The position numbers were made by a program, and so were the translations under genes. The notes under the pieces are model-generated. The model worked only from the letters and a program-made list of their open reading frames with translations. It had not been told where the DNA came from and made no database searches. From assembly GCA_014338405.1 (NCBI GenBank), contig JTDE01001313.1, positions 1 through 64,000 of the forward strand: DNA of 64,000 nt. The letters run 5' to 3'. Positions 37,331-51,814 of this stretch are shown piece by piece; position 1 is the stretch's first letter, and each line of letters begins with the position of its first letter. Source of the stretch: Paragonimus skrjabini miyazakii. Taxonomy: Eukaryota; Platyhelminthes; Trematoda; Plagiorchiida; Troglotrematidae.

Positions 37331-40300
37331 TCAGCCCAATCAACTGAGAAGGCTTTAACTGTTACTGCAGATGTACAATTCTGGTTGTCGTAAGTGATGC
37401 GCGCTATCGCGTTCGAATTCTGAAGTGTTTGGTTGTCGAAGCATTCAAACAGGTTGTACAGTTGACTCCTTATGTTCTAGTCATTATGTGCCTAATAAGT
37501 TTCCGTTTTGTGTTCATTCAAAATTTTTCCGATCACATGTTTGAAACAGCTGAATACCTCCGATGGAATTAAACAATGAGCTATATAGAGTGGATGCCGA
37601 ATTTCGTGGCGTTTTTGTGTATCGGAGCCGTACCAGCTATTGATGTTTGAAGTTGCACTTGAATGTTGCTCGTATTCAGTGATCACTTCGAAAAAGCCCT
37701 TGATACCGTCATTCTCAGATCACATTTGTTATGTACCATTCCGGTTGTTAAACAACACTCAATGACGCTCAATTTCCACCTCTTGTTGAAGGTGACCTCT
37801 TGATACACTTCTCAGACTTCAGCGACCCGGAGAGTTGCCATCTTGTCTTATTTTTTGCCAGCATTACAATGAAGGTGTCATTTTCTTCCTACAGGTCTGC
37901 CCGCTCCTAGGTATTTTGGTTCTCTATCAGTTACTCACTAACCGTGTGTCTCCGTCGGCAAACCTAAGTGCATGTTCACTCCGACTATAATCAAAGTTGA
38001 TTCTGTACACTTGGTTTACAGTTTTCTCTCAAATCCTCACCCTAATGAGCCGTTGTCACTCATCCACCGATATATCAAATTCTGACGTCACCTAAGCGTT
38101 TCATTCGAAATACTGGCATAATGTTTTCTGTTGTTCTGTCTCTGTTTTTTCGGTCACGATTATGTTGCCTGAAATTCTGGCCAATCCGTAAATGTAAGCT
38201 GGCGTGCCTACTTTCCCGAAGCTCAGATTCGCAATCGTAACTTGTTGTCTTAGTTGTTAAGTCCCGTGCTTGTAGATCCTTTCTGATTCCATTCGACGTG
38301 CCCAATATTCCTCTAATCCAGTCAGCTTTTATATGTGGTTTGTTAGTCGAAAAACTACCGTGCACCGTATGTACGCGGGAATGCCCACGTGCATCTACGC
38401 TCCCGAGAGTGTGTGTGCAGCTGTCTGTGCTTGTGTAAAACCGCCTGCTCGAAATGGAGGCAGACTTGGCCAGACATGGACAGCAGCAGCGACAATAGCA
38501 GATACACATCTCCCGCCTGTCCGCAGTCACGTCAGTTTTTTCGCAGAATATTGACCGGTTTACAACTTAGCCGTTCATTTAAGGCTGACGATACGTTGTC
38601 CTATACGTTCATGTTGGAAGATTCATGTATGACGAATGTAAGCATGCTTAATAATAGGAATGAAAACGCTGATTCTTGATTTTGTATTCCATTTATATAT
38701 CATACTTCTCTGGCGAAATTGACAGTGTCATCCTGCGTTACTCGAAACTTCACATCCACTGAACCCATGGTACCTCTTGAGTGGCACTAACTGATCACGA
38801 GTCACACAGTTGCGAGGCCGTGTCCCGATTAGTTCGGCTGCTCCTAACTGGGTTTGAACAGCCCTACAATAACCAGCTCACATGAGAACTGTTATTTTTG
38901 TCTGCAGGTATCAGAAGGTAAAATTGAGACTTTATTGCATTGTTCAGACCAGCGATAAGTTAAACAAATTAACGATCCAGTTCTCACATGGTAATCTACA
39001 GTCAAATGTCTGGAACCTGAATGCCGCCTAATCGAACACTTATCAATTGGATAATAGATGTTTTTGCTCATAGTGTTGTATTTTTGTAACCTACTTTTCA
39101 GTTTCTCTAATAAGCGTACTCACCACGACAGCGGCCGTCTCGGCGCAACATAGCAACAGTAAATTTGTTTTATTCACTCGGGGCTGTTAGAAATTTTACC
39201 AACATTTTGTTGCGCCCCCTTCACTGTAATTCAGTCCCTTCTTCTCCGGTTGAACTCACACTGAAGCATTAAGGCGAAACGTGCTCCTATGAGATGCGAC
39301 TGGTTGTAAACACAATTAAACGCGAGTCGTTAGAATTACATGTGTGTTAGAGAACCAGAAATCTATCAACGCCTTCCACAACCGTTTCCCTCAGGTTTTC
39401 ACAGCTGCGCTATTCGTAACCACTGATGGTAAGAGTGACCCACTTTGGTTTTTCCGACAGAATGGATGTGTTTCTGCTTGTGGTACGAAGGTCGCGCTTC
39501 TGCTTTAAAGCCTACAGTTCTACAGTTCTGGAAGTGATTGTAAGAGTTGGTTGAATCCGTTGACTTGAACTGATTCACGAACAAATCCGTCAACCCCGAT
39601 TCTCTGACAGACTATCGGACACAGTTTTTGCTTTCGTAAACCATCAAGTAACCTCGATTGTTCCTGGCATCTGTTTCGTTAGATATCGGGCTGTAACCTC
39701 TTCACATCTGTCCATGCCATACTGAAGTGTTTGTCATGGCTGTGCAGCTCAATTCATGGGCGGTTCACTTTGCTACGATTGAGAGAATTCCCATAAAGCC
39801 GTAACTACCTTCGTGTTGTTTTTATCGCCCTCCTACTTCTCTTCGTTACGGGTTCTTCGTTTGCCCACTGTTTAGTATGGTTGTCCAGCTGTGTACACTA
39901 AATGGCAGTGTAGTCGCATCATTCAATTAGTATTTCTAAAACAGACATGACAGCGCTATAGACCGTGTGACTGTGTACTCGTTCAACTTTGGCATTGACT
40001 TCGTTGCTTGCAGCATTGCTGGGTAGTTTCTTCTGCCATGATAACTAACTCTTATGTACCCCAGGTGGCTATCCCGTCGCCTTTTCCGTTCTTGGCTTAC
40101 GTTTGTGAAATGTAATCACCGAGGAGAATCATGTTTTTTCACATATGTTGACAGAACGTTTGTAGCTTTTGCATGGCTACCTCAAAATTTGCCGGATGTT
40201 TCCTTTTCATTTGTTTTGAGCACTTGCAATCAGCAATACGTAGAGTTGCACCTGGAGTTATATACACAGAATACATTCATTACCGGACATTTATAATCCA

Positions 40301-43279
40301 CATCCTCGGAAGTTATTGTATGCCACAATCTGTTCTGGTCCTTCCACGTCAATAATGTTTTCATAAACGATAGAAGATCTACTTTTATATGGCTCGTTTG
40401 CGAGCATATTATACTCCTCGTTTCGAGGTTCCTCTGTGCTGGCATACTTCCCCGTTGTTTATACTGTTCTGTAGTTTACCATGACCTTTTAAAGAAAAAT
40501 CTCAAAGTTTTGGACTGATCCATAAAGTTTCTGACTTGACTCGGGTTGTCCATTACGCCTGCGGACCAACGTTAGGGGCAACGTAGAAACGCCGGGGGAC
40601 AGCGTTCTTCCGGAGTTGGGGTTCCAACAAGTCCTGTAAAAGGGAACAACAAGAAACAAGTATGAGCCAAAGGCCCAGTAAGCCATGCACACGACTTACA
40701 CAAACGATAACTAAGACGGCGCCGATAACACAGCAGCACGCCCCGTCACCAATTCAAATTAAACTCGTGCGCGCCTGCTGGTTTCGGTCGCACACTACAC
40801 ATGCACCTATTTTACCAATATAATTGTTGAATCCCATTTTTAAGTATTCAGTTGGCTTGCTGGCAACCCCCTTCAAGGTGACAGTCATCCTCTGTTTCCA
40901 GCTATATCCTAATCTTCAATCCACTCTGTAACAAGATCTATACAGAGCTTCCTGTGCGCTCGCGTCTAAGGGTGCAATTTTCAGTAATTCCTTGTCTGGC
41001 TAAAATTTTAGCAAATCCTGAACCTATTTTCCCAGGACTTATTAATCGAGTGTTTAGTGATGTTAACTTTTTTGTTACGTCACTGTCGAATTTATAGTTT
41101 CATTTCAGTAATTGTAATTCGCATTTTCTATTTGATATTTCGGAACGTATTCTAATTTTGATAGCTGAAACTCCACCTTTTGGGTGTATAGAACATTCTG
41201 TTGACCTGACTGAAGGGAGTATAGCTCGTTCTCAAGTCTTCAACATGTGATATCGTAAAGGTATTCAGTTGTCGATTGAAGCGAGGGTTTATAATGCGTG
41301 TAGTCGTTCGACTCTTAAAGGTCGGAAATATGGTCTATCCGCACGGAAGACGCATGCAAGTACTCTTCATTCAATCACCATTATCTCCATCTGTTAACCT
41401 CTACCAAATTGGCTGCTTGCAGGATTTCTTCACTGAGTTGTATTTGTTATATTCTCAGTTCGCCGACCGCCAATCGAGTTATTACATCTGTACAGTCTAC
41501 ATCGGTTTGGCCTTGCATCCCGTAGACTGTCGACGCGCATGTCACACCGCGCTTTGTTCAATGTGACTGCTAACTAAGAGAAACTGCATAACAACCAGTA
41601 GTTGAACTGATTGTGAACTACAGGTTTTTTGATTGGCTAACCTCCTCATCCGATCGTTTATCATCATTTTGCTATCCGTGTCCACAATTTATCTTTCCTG
41701 CCCAGTCGCATATTGTTATCTATCAGGTATTAACTTAAACTTTCACCTTTTTTTAGAAGGACCACGTGTTGGTCAGCCTAACACTTTTGGTCCTCGAAAA
41801 ATGAATAAGAGTTATTGTGACGTGAGACCGGGTGGGGGAATCGTTTTGATAAATGTTTACGTTCTCCGTCGCATGCAACTCGGCTCCTTGTGTTCATACA
41901 GGAAATTGGCAACTTATCCACTATCTAGCATATCCAATTCACTGATCGCCTGCCGCCGTTCCTTGTTAAAGCCCGAATAATTCGTACTAATGTTACTTGT
42001 TCATCGGCTCTACACATTAAGGCCAACCAAGTTACATTCATCCTCTATACTCGTATTCCAATACTTCTACCTAGATGTCTAGAAACCGAGAGTTTTCACC
42101 GTCATTATACGACGTTGACCGTGTTTATTCTTAATGACAACTGACTTTTTCATTTTGTGGTGCAGCTGGGGACATTCCAGTGTTGTCTTTTGTATGGTCC
42201 TTATGGAGGTGCTCAGCGCAGACGTCGATTTCAATTGCGAACAGTTCCTTTTTGCGTTAGCTACCAGCCGGTTGACTGTGTTTAGTTCCTACATATAACC
42301 TTGAAAATCTCTCTTCAGTGTTGCCTGCTTGTGCAGCTGGACTCCTCAGGAATTGGCTGTCATTTCACCTTGATTATTGAGGCCGTTTACTGATCTCGCC
42401 TGCGCTCGGGTTTGTTTGTTCAGCATAAAAAATATTTCCTCTCTGAACTTCCTTAACGCTACATGTCACGTGATACAGTGTACCTATCTTCACTGATTGT
42501 CTGTTTGACGTCTGCTCATCCACAACTGTAATAACAATTCATCTTGATGTAGTAGACGGTGTGTGTAGACGCGTAACTTAACGTGCTTGTGCCGCGTACG
42601 TTTGACCCACGCAATATATATGTACGTCTTTTGAAGATCAAAGTGTTTCGCGCTCAGCACGTGACCCCATGTGTTTATCACAGTCATCTTTACAGCCTTC
42701 TCCATTAACTCATTATGAATAACAAGTGTCGAGTGAATTTCACTAGTATGACGTTTGGTGATATTCGTTAGATACACACTAAACGTGGGCACTGTAAAAT
42801 ACTGTATCAAAATTATCCTAATGTGGTTTTGTCACAAACTGTACATACCAGTCAGACGGTCGCCGGTATGGAAAACTTGAGAATGATTGCATACATTCCT
42901 ACGTGCTTTATTTCCTTCTTCATAAGTGTGTACGTTTGCCCTTCTTATTTTTTTTATTTAAATTGTTTGTTTATCATCATGTTGCCAATAAGAATGTGCT
43001 GTACTCAAACAGCCTTGACTGCTACGATCACCGATCCCGTTCATCTGCGTTCATTTAAACAAGCCATATTGGGGAGAGAGGTCAGCAGCTTTCTTCCCAA
43101 CAGGTATCGGTTACCTCGTGAATGAGAGAATGACGGGCTATTTTTGGTTGAAGTTAGTAACAACAAAACAATGAACTATTTTGGTAAAATAAATCAAGCG
43201 TCCCTCGAATGTACGCAGCCCTTGCATTCTTAGGAACTTTCCGGTGAGCCTCTTGTTAAAACAAGCAGTATATTCGAGT

Positions 43280-43430
43280 ATCGTACTTCTTAAAGCTCGT
43301 CAGTAGAGCGTATTCTTACCACGGTCGGGATTTGAATTCCGGCCACGCTTTCACAAGACAACCGTATTGATCACTGCGCCGCTAACTTGACATTAGACAC
43401 GACTGGATTATCCTGTGCAGACGTTCAGCC
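43280..43430 (-). repeat. SINE, tRNA-headed, minus strand
   Basis: Reversed, it reads ATAATCCAGTCGTGTCTAAT, GCGGCGCAGTGATCAATACG, GTTGTCTTGTGAAAGCG, GGCCGGAATTCAAATCCCG (box-B-like) and CTACTGACGAGCTTTAA: the family head and start of the body. Confidence 0.7.
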
Positions 43431-44059
43431 ACATTCGCCTATGGCTAATGCTCAGATTTCCCTTGCGCCTCGAGAAATGACATAATAACTGTCCTGTTAA
43501 TTCCAGTCAATAACCACTTGGACTTTTCTTCAAACTGAAATCATTAAGTGACATCTCAATTGCTGAACAGCATTTAATTTAGCAAAAAATACTCCACACA
43601 CAACCACGAATGAAACGGATTAGTGTGATGGTTAATACTGTTTGTCATGCTTGTAGCCCGTTTCTTTTAATGTGTGACTCACAAACAATTTATTTTACTC
43701 CGATGCTACGCCAGAGGACCATCTGGATTCGTCACTGTGCTGACGTTTTAGTTTGCTCGAGTTGTCGACATTGATTGACCGTAGCCTTCCGCAAATCATT
43801 GGTTAACCTCGTATCACTGAGTTTGTCCAATCCAACTCTTTTACAATCTTCTGGTAGCCTAAAACATATAGCAGTATCCGTTCAGTTTGACTGCGACTGA
43901 GAGGTGTCACATTAGAAGCATTGCTGTCTCACTCTCTTTGATTTCTGTTAATCTTCTCGTAACTCCGATCATGTGTGTTTGTCATTCTTCTCATGGTGTT
44001 TGACAGTATATCATAGCATACATACTGTTTATCTACATACCTTCAGAAACGGGAGCTGT

Positions 44060-44440
44060 TTGGGAAAACTGTGTCCAATCTGGATTGACCTGACTATAGA
44101 GTTCTGTTGTTTAACTATTTTCAAGAAGCCCAGTTGTTGCTCCAAGACCTCTGATCTATGATCAAATTGCTGTATGTTGTTAGCAGGTTTACCCACCTAG
44201 GCTGCTGTGTTTAGAATGATGAGATTGTGGGAAGTTAAGTGGAAGCTGGTGTTTCTAAGACTATAATGCAATCTTCCCCGAAATATGGTACCATATACGG
44301 TATATGTGTAGTGGTCAAACTTTACTGGAAGGACACAATAGATTGTGTGGTCCTTGCCACTCATCAGCCCTACCTACCCCGATGTACCTCGATCGCACAT
44401 CCTATTATGCGACTACCAGATATTGAAGTTAATAGATAAC
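44060..44440 (+). pseudogene. LINE reverse transcriptase fragment
   Basis: Plus-strand pieces VLLFNYFQEAQLLLQDL (near 44100-44150), SRFTHLGCCV (near 44185-44215; the usual motif is DRFTYLGSCIS) and VEAGVSKTIMQSSPKYGTIY (44240-44300) match the region just after the RT catalytic motif. Stops and a small deletion interrupt it. Confidence 0.6.
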
Positions 44441-46989
44441 TCACTTGTGGTTTTTTTCCCAGCCGTTCGTCTCAGTCTTAAAGGAATCTGTAAATCATTA
44501 CAATTGTCGAAATACTTGTAGTAAATGTACACGAATTCTGTGTTTCTAAAAATCGTAGGAGATTTATAATTTTTTCAAGACTCGGTAACATAAGTATGTA
44601 CCAGGGCGACAACCATGATGTTAATCATGTGCCCCCACTTTGGCCGTTAATCCCATACTGTTTACGTTACCATACTCAAAAATAAACTCACGTTGCTTAT
44701 TGGAGCACACTGCGCTCCTACAGGTTGTCTGCAAATGTTCCTAATACCTATACTGACTTCCGAATTCCGTTGAGTCTGAGAGGAACAGTAATAATAACTC
44801 GAAAATGATTTATTATTTATCAACTTCAACATCCACCGTTCAAATGTGTGGACGGAGTTCATAGGGTGCACATATCTGATCGGTAGCAATAACTACGAAA
44901 CTGATCGAATGCTTCTAGTGACTAACTATTATCGAACGCTTGCTGTTTTCGTTACCATGCTTTCAAAAATGAAAATCACTTGGAATCTTGTGGCATACTG
45001 AGTTTCCACACACATGCAAATGCTTCTGACATCTGCACTGGTCTACGGATCCTATTGAGTCTGAGAAAATGAGCACAATTAATAATAGGTTATCCCATTC
45101 AGCCAGTCTTTTTCTATCCAAAGGTATCTCGTTGCTACCTGAATTGCATTCACAGGACAATTTTGCCCCATGGTTTCTAATTGTGAGTAATGAAGATTGC
45201 TACACGTGTTGAAATGTTTGCTCATCAATTTCTGCGTTTAACCCCACTCTCATATGACATCAGCGAATTACCCAAGGGGAAGTTCGGTGATGAATTCACT
45301 TATTCTCACTTTATACAGTCTTCTAAATCGCCAGCTCACCGACGTAGTTTGTGACATAGCCATGCATTTCTTTCTGGCATTCTATCTGATTTGTGATACC
45401 AGTGGTGGTGGCTGTTTGCAGCATGCAAACGAGATAGTTCAGCTGTAGTGTATTGTTTTTTTGGTACATCCTCAACATACAAATGTCTTTTCTAAACGTT
45501 CTTGATGGTTATCCTTTTAGGTTTACTGTTCCTTTGTTTCCATCTATCACCTCGGATTGTTTCTTGATAACAAAGTTGATTTCTGTCTTTCCATTGTGAT
45601 TTTTTCAAATTCACCTATCCCATAACATCCTCTCTTAGATTGGAAAATCTGAGGGTATCCAACTCACTTAAAATTCAGTGTCCCTTTACACCATCCTCCT
45701 ACCGAAAACTTAGTCAATAGTTTCCTAATGTGCTCAATTTGTTCGAATTCCTTAGTTTAGTCAAGTGATGTTTCTGTTCTGATTACCGAACGGAATCCTG
45801 AATCGAAGGTAGAATTATTTAGACTTTTCTCTCTCACCCTGTCTTTCTGCTCTGTGCTGTCAACCTGAAACCTTTCCTTGAATTACACATTTTAAAGAGA
45901 TCCAAACGTGAAAAATCCGGGTTTCAGCTGCACTGGACCCGATAGCGATAGGAACCGCATGCCTTTACCTGCCTACATACGTAACTACGTACGCCGCCAT
46001 CTTAGCTGTGAAGCCACGTTAGGAGCCCGGAAATCGTGTATTTGATATCAATTAACCCCTCCCCTCCCACGATGAATTAAGGAATCCACCAACACTACCA
46101 TAGTGAGTGAAGGAAAGTTTTATCCAACTGCTGTGTGTAACCATTATGTGGTCTGTCCTCACTCGGTTTTGCTCACAAGAAAGCCCTATAGACCAATGTC
46201 TTTTATTTTATCACCGTCGCATTTGTTATGGTTGACTTATTCGGCCACTTACTACCGATATGAATTGTCTGTCTCCCCAGTGGTTTGATTAGACTCCGTA
46301 TTGGACCGTCTTTTTATTACGCGCCCAACCGTTTGACCTAAATCCAAGAAGGAAAAAAGATGTAACACCGTTTATCGAAAAAAACGATTCAAGACCAAGC
46401 CAAAGAGGCTCTGCAAAACGGTTACTATATATGACAAACAACGCGCATAACAAATCGGACTAGACCATCACATATGGCAGTCAGATGCAGAGCGAATCAG
46501 ACGAGACGGCCATTTATGGCTGTGTGGCCGTTAAAATAAATCACATTACGACGTACCGCCGTTCGTCCGCACGGCTGCAATTTGATTTGTTCAGTGGAAT
46601 AATACGGATCCATCCAAGCGAAGCCGGGTCGATGGACGTCGATATGACGTGACTCGCCCTGACTGCTTCGTTAAGATATCCGCCCTCAAAAAACTACAGA
46701 TACTCATCGACCAAACCCTACATTCAGCTGCCGGCTTCTTCCCTGTTTAAACGAAGTAAGTGGAGATTGTGGTTTGAGTTCACCGCCGTTGAACTGTGTG
46801 CCAAAGATCTGTTTGGTCACGGGTAGTGCATTAAAGGTCATTCTCACCAAAGCAATTTAGTCAATTGCTGTATCACTTCTTTGTCAGCCAAGGTTGTCGC
46901 AGCCAACTTCACGTCACTAGTGTAAACACATTACAACCAATAGCACGCGGTCCTAAAACAGTGGCCGTTATCCTTATCTCACAAATTGC

Positions 46990-47560
46990 TTTGTCACCAT
47001 CCCCTTTTTGGTCGTCTTGCCCAAAGTCGCTTCCGGAGTGCTAACACCATATTGAAATTGCAATATCTATCCGATTGTTCGTATATCTGTTCGAATGTTC
47101 TGACTTCAGCTTTCTACCACGCTGATGTTGAGGTTGCGTTGAGTTCCATTGCGGAGTCCGCTTCTTGTTAACAATTAACTGCTTACCATTAGGCTAAAAG
47201 GTTTAGATAAAGTGACAAGAGTTGCTTTGATAAACCATGTTTATTCGTCATTACAGTATGCGTATTATAGCTCAGTGATGAATCCCATCAATGTCTAACT
47301 GGTCCTTTCATGGGGAGCGCGATACGTGGCAATTCTGACTAGTGGGTTGGGTGTAAAAATTAGCGAATTAGCTGGTCCTTCAGGGAACGTTTGCTACAGC
47401 TTTATGCGGGCCGCAGTCGTTCTTTGTGTCTATCACTTCGCGTCTCAAACGCAAAAAGATTGTCTGGTGACTAACATTTTCTAAGAAACCATGGATCACA
47501 TCATCCTCAGCTACCGTTGACGAACTTATGCTAACTACCGTAAATCAACCTGGAATATCT
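46990..47560 (+). pseudogene. Possible CR1/jockey-like LINE remnant (RT C-terminus)
   Basis: Near 47220-47300 the plus strand reads KVTRVALINHVYSSLQYAYY and SSVMNPIN, resembling the VRPHLEYA..WNP block after the palm of CR1/jockey-type RTs; ERLLQLYAGRSRSLCL near 47385 resembles the next block. Similarity is weak and broken by stops. Confidence 0.35.
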
Positions 47561-48839
47561 ACTGACCATACGACTGTCTGCGCCTAGCTTGTACTTCATT
47601 TTGATGGGCGCCCAAAATATTAGCGGAAACCGCCTGGCGTAACAGCTGGGCGATAAGCATAAACTACTCACAAGTTTGCCGTCTGCAAATGTGCAACTCT
47701 TGTTATGTTCGTATTCTTGACGCCATAAGTTCTCTGGGTGCTATTTCCTGCAGCGTTGCTGTTTCCCCCACTACCGGTTGCTGGTTGATAGATTGTCTGA
47801 ATGGCCTGGGTAAGCTGAAAACCAGCATAATTAATCCATCGGAATCAGAGTTCATGGGCTTATGTTAAGGCAAACGAGAGAGTAGATGGTCTGTACACTC
47901 AAGGAAGATGAAATTAGTCGTCGCATCTGACAGCTGGAGGTTGTTGCGAAGCCTTAGGTCATCTGGTTGTCTTTATCATGACATTCGCATTACAGTTATG
48001 CTTGGACTTCCTTTCCACTAAATGTTTGGTCTTCGACGAAACCTCTAATCGTGCAGAAATGAAAGTTTTGAAACATCGCCGAGGGCTCTACCTAAATGAA
48101 ATTCTTTTTGGGTCATTTTTGAGGATTGATTGCTACACGTATCCATACGTCTCAGTCTGTGCTTTGCTTTTTCATGGCTGATATTAGCCCGTAGGCTTTT
48201 GTTCACCATCTGTGGCAACGAAAGTAATCATGATGTGTGCTTACTTGGATAGTGTTGCAATAGTTTGTATTGACGATTTTTCTTGACTGTCTACTTTCGA
48301 CCGGTGATGTTTTCTTCACATCGCACGTATCTCTTTATGGTTTCGCATACCTAATTATGGAGTCCTTAGGCATATTTTCCGAGTGGGTGAGTCTAACTTG
48401 TTTATAAGCTTGTTAATCTCTGCGCATGGACTGTGATGGCTCGGTCAAATTTTGCATGTGTTACTCTCTTCGTTTCCTCTTTGCACTCTCCTCACGGTCC
48501 GAATTCGACTGGAAACGGAAGTCCGGTGACCAGCACGTGGTGCGGGTTTGGGTAACGGAGACTCGGCTCCGTAAGATGCTTCTGGCTCTTGATTTGAACC
48601 CAAACACTGATTTTAGGTAGACACTGTGATACATGATACTGACTCCAAGTTGATCCCGTCCTTGTTATGAGATCTTGAGTTTCTCTTAGGTCCGTTATCG
48701 TTGTTATAATCCAAACACGAATGAGCCCGATCAGAGATTGTGCAATAAATTGTGTCAATAAAATCTAGTGGACCTTAAATTTGACCTCATTCACTGTTCA
48801 TTTCGTTAGCCCAATTCCATTTCACTTCCGCTTATCTAG

Positions 48840-49100
48840 GTCAGCGGAGGACAAACTACTCCAGCTGTTCAACCACCCGAAGTGGCTAAGGGAGTCCAGT
48901 CGGTGTTTGTCGGATCCAAACTTGATGTGTACAGCGCTGGCGTCAGTTTGTATTTTATGCTCACCGGCCGCGTCCCGTTTTCGTGTCAAAATGTTCTACA
49001 AATTTTCGAGGCGATCGCCCGAGGCGAGTATACCATACCTGGTCACATCTCAGCCAACGCGGCCAATCTGGTGCGAAAGATGATGTGCAAAGATCCCAAG
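48840..49100 (+). CDS. STK11: STK11-like kinase exon 5: activation segment end and C-lobe core
   Basis: Acceptor CCGCTTATCTAG ends at 48839; 87 codons, phase 0/0. Joined to exon 4 the activation segment reads TDQ-VSGGQTTPAVQPPE, the same length as the LKB1 segment ending in AFQPPE, which supports both splice sites. The Glu at model residue 531 takes the role of APE Glu. DVYSAGVSLYFMLTGRVPF is subdomain IX, with the structural Asp at 546 and Gly at 551. VLQIFEAIARGEYTIPG and the following helix match LKB1 subdomain X. The donor is AAG|GTTGGT, which lacks the usual purine at position +3 and A at +4, but the frame reaches a stop 24 bases later and the next exon supplies the expected residues, so it is probably genuine. 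Confidence 0.92.
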
Positions 49101-51281
49101 GTTGGTTGGCCACTTGTTCTTTAGCCGCTTCGTTTTTTTAGTGATTATCTGTGTGCCTATGCAGACGCGCATGGATCCCATGTTTGGGCATGTTTTTCGC
49201 CGGTCGGTATAATTGATTGATGAACGCACCACATTACCACCTCATAAATTCATGTTCAACATCTGGAAGCACTGGTTTTTTTAATCGCATTTCCCCAGGT
49301 TTTGCAGACTACAATCTGCTCATTTAAAGATGATGATGATGTTCGTACAAGGTCGTTCTGATTGTTTCCAGACCAGTTCTCTATTCTAGCAATAACCTGC
49401 CCATCTGACACAGGTGCACTATAGTTTACGGAAACTGGAAATAAAATAGGGAGAACAGCTGTTCTATGGTGTTGTATTGGCTCAAACTGTCAACTTGAAA
49501 GTGCACGTCGTGTAAGAGATATATCCTATTCGTGACACATTGAAAGTAGCTCATGAGTCAATTTGATCACCGGTTCTCCGTGTGGTTCATAACTCGAGCA
49601 CAAACCTCTCAAGTTTTAGTACACACCATCACCACGCGATTTTGTTCCGGTGCAATAAACGTTATGAGAACATATCAGATTGGTTACAACCCTAGATAAC
49701 AACTCTGGCATCACCGCTATGCAGTCCAGATCACACGACTGTGCACGGAAAGGAACGTCTTATACTGATTGTTTCCTGCTGGCCAAATTCGCTCAGTCGA
49801 CACATGGACATAAACAGTCACTACATAATTATTGTTGATATGAAAATCGGTGACAAGAAGGGAAAACGTTTGATTTTATATACTGACGGAAGGGTTTCAA
49901 TAGATTTGGGAATTATTATTTGTAATCTAAATCTAAAGGATCTGGATTGCGGTTACATTAAAATGAGGAACATGAACCGTATATGCGTTCTGTTTGCTGA
50001 GCCAAGAAGCCTTTATAGGAGCTCGCACTGAGACCCGATTACTCACTCTTGTAAGCTAACTTGATACTTTTCATCTCCACTGTTTCGGATGAGTCTCAGG
50101 CAACCTTGGGTAAAGGGGTGCTCGTGTAAGCGAGCATTCTCACGTATTCGTTGTGTTTGTCTGGCGACGCTCTCGACAGTTAAATCCTTGGAGCTCTGTG
50201 CGTAAATATTTGTCCGAAAGGGTTACAGCAGCCTTGTATCATACAAGGTCATGTATGACATGCATACCATCGGATCCCTCAAACCTAGACAGGAGTCATT
50301 TTGTCACGTTTTGAAGGAAGTCGCATGCGTGTGTGCGTTCAAGCCACCATGATAAGAGCCCCTGTCGGTTACTGTGACATAAAGTGAAGACTAAGTCCAA
50401 TGTGTCTTTAGTCCAGTTGGACAGACACAACTTGGTCATAGAGCGCCAATCCACCGTGGTTCACGCCCATTCCCAATGTTGGCTGAACCATGCAAAACAT
50501 TAGACCTAATAACCTCATTCGACAACTATCATGTCATGCATATTTGAACTGTTTGAGACACAGTGAACATCACAGCGGCATGTTCATATTGGACGATCAT
50601 TTTTGTGCGCGATCAGCAGATTGTTTACAAAATATGGCTTCACCCTGTGGATCACAACCCAAAGTCCTGAAAGTCTTCGCCTAATTAACACCATACTCAT
50701 AGCGGGTGCGTTTGCGTGCATTCCAGGTGTGCCGGATTATACGGGCCAAATGCAGTCAAGTTGGTCAAGCGATTCCTAGCAGCTGATTACGATCACATAA
50801 GATGTGCAAGGGTTTAAAATAACAGAGTCTGTGGCAAGTCAAGTCAACGATTGTTCATTGTGCACATCTGAGGCACGGCTACGCTCACTAAACGGAAATA
50901 TCTACCCTATCCAGATTACGTCTTCTGTTCACACCACTTCAGTATGCTCTACCCACTGTGATTCACGGGTGCTCGCTGGATCGATTTGGTTAGATGACCT
51001 GTTTGCATAGATCCACGTTTGGTTTTTGGATATTAGAGTGCTGTCTCATTTTCCACTCTCGTGTTCAACTTGAACTTAACCGAATTCCCGACTACTCATG
51101 AGTAATCTAAAATATCGTCTAGCAGGTTCAATGAGATCGGAGATTTCCACCTGTCTAGGAAGTCCTAATCGCTGGGTTATCGATTGGAGTTAACAGACAG
51201 TAATTGTTTTTCTTATCGAGGCGATCGGGCAACCTAATCATTACTCACAAGTGGAAGTGGTCGAGCGTTGACATTTGATAT

Positions 51282-51495
51282 TTCGGTCATGCCTAACGTG
51301 AGGTCAATGGCGCGCTATTAAACACGGTTGCCTCATGAACAGCGTGTCCGTGGTTCTAGTTCCGGCAGTGGCGATGATATGCACTACTGACGAGCTCTAA
51401 TGAGAGCGAAACTCGAGTCTAATGCTTCTTTTTGAAAGGAGCCGACTGGAAAGTCTATGGGAATGTAACAGCCGCGATCACTTGCGGGTGATGGT
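51282..51495 (+). repeat. SINE, tRNA-headed, plus strand
   Basis: Blocks match the copy at 29345-29575 in order: GAGGTCAATGGCGCG, GTTGCCTCATGAACAGCG, GGTTCTAGTTCC (box-B-like), ACTACTGACGAGCTCTAATG, AGAGCGAAACTCGAG, GCTTCTTTTTGAAAGGAGCC and ACAGCCGCGATCACTTG. Confidence 0.78.
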
Positions 51496-51814
51496 CAGCA
51501 TATTTAAGCACTGAAGTAGTCAAGATGCAGTGCAAGAAAATGCAACGAACCGCTCTCCGGCAGGAAATGGTGTTTTAAATGTTCGAAGTGGACATTGACA
51601 ACCGTGACTTCTCGGGGTTGTTATTAAATGCAGCTGAGTATCTGTTGTCAAGAAGATGTGCAAGCATATATCCTCTCCGTCGATTTTCTGAATAGACAAC
51701 CCATGTACCACCCGCGATTTTGTAATTTTTGGTTAGCTGATCCTGGTTTGCCTCATCATGGTCCACCCTTCAAATATTTCTATCTATCTCCAGAATATCA
51801 GTAAAAAGTTAAAT

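Larger units (their letters stand above)
35833..48839 (+). other. Intron 4 (about 13 kb)
   Basis: Donor GTGAGT, acceptor TTATCTAG. It contains LINE family A copy 2 at 36570-37330 (minus), a minus-strand SINE at 43280-43430, a LINE RT fragment at 44060-44440 and a possible CR1-like remnant at 46990-47560. No feature was recognised in 37400-43270, 44450-46980 or 47600-48830. Confidence 0.75.

Noticed and set aside
38075..38530. 151-codon minus-strand frame
   Set aside because: Overlapped by two open plus-strand frames of similar quality; no domain; likely chance.
40540..40790. GC-rich patch as a mobile element or regulatory island
   Set aside because: No repeat partner or recognisable coding sequence was seen elsewhere in the window.
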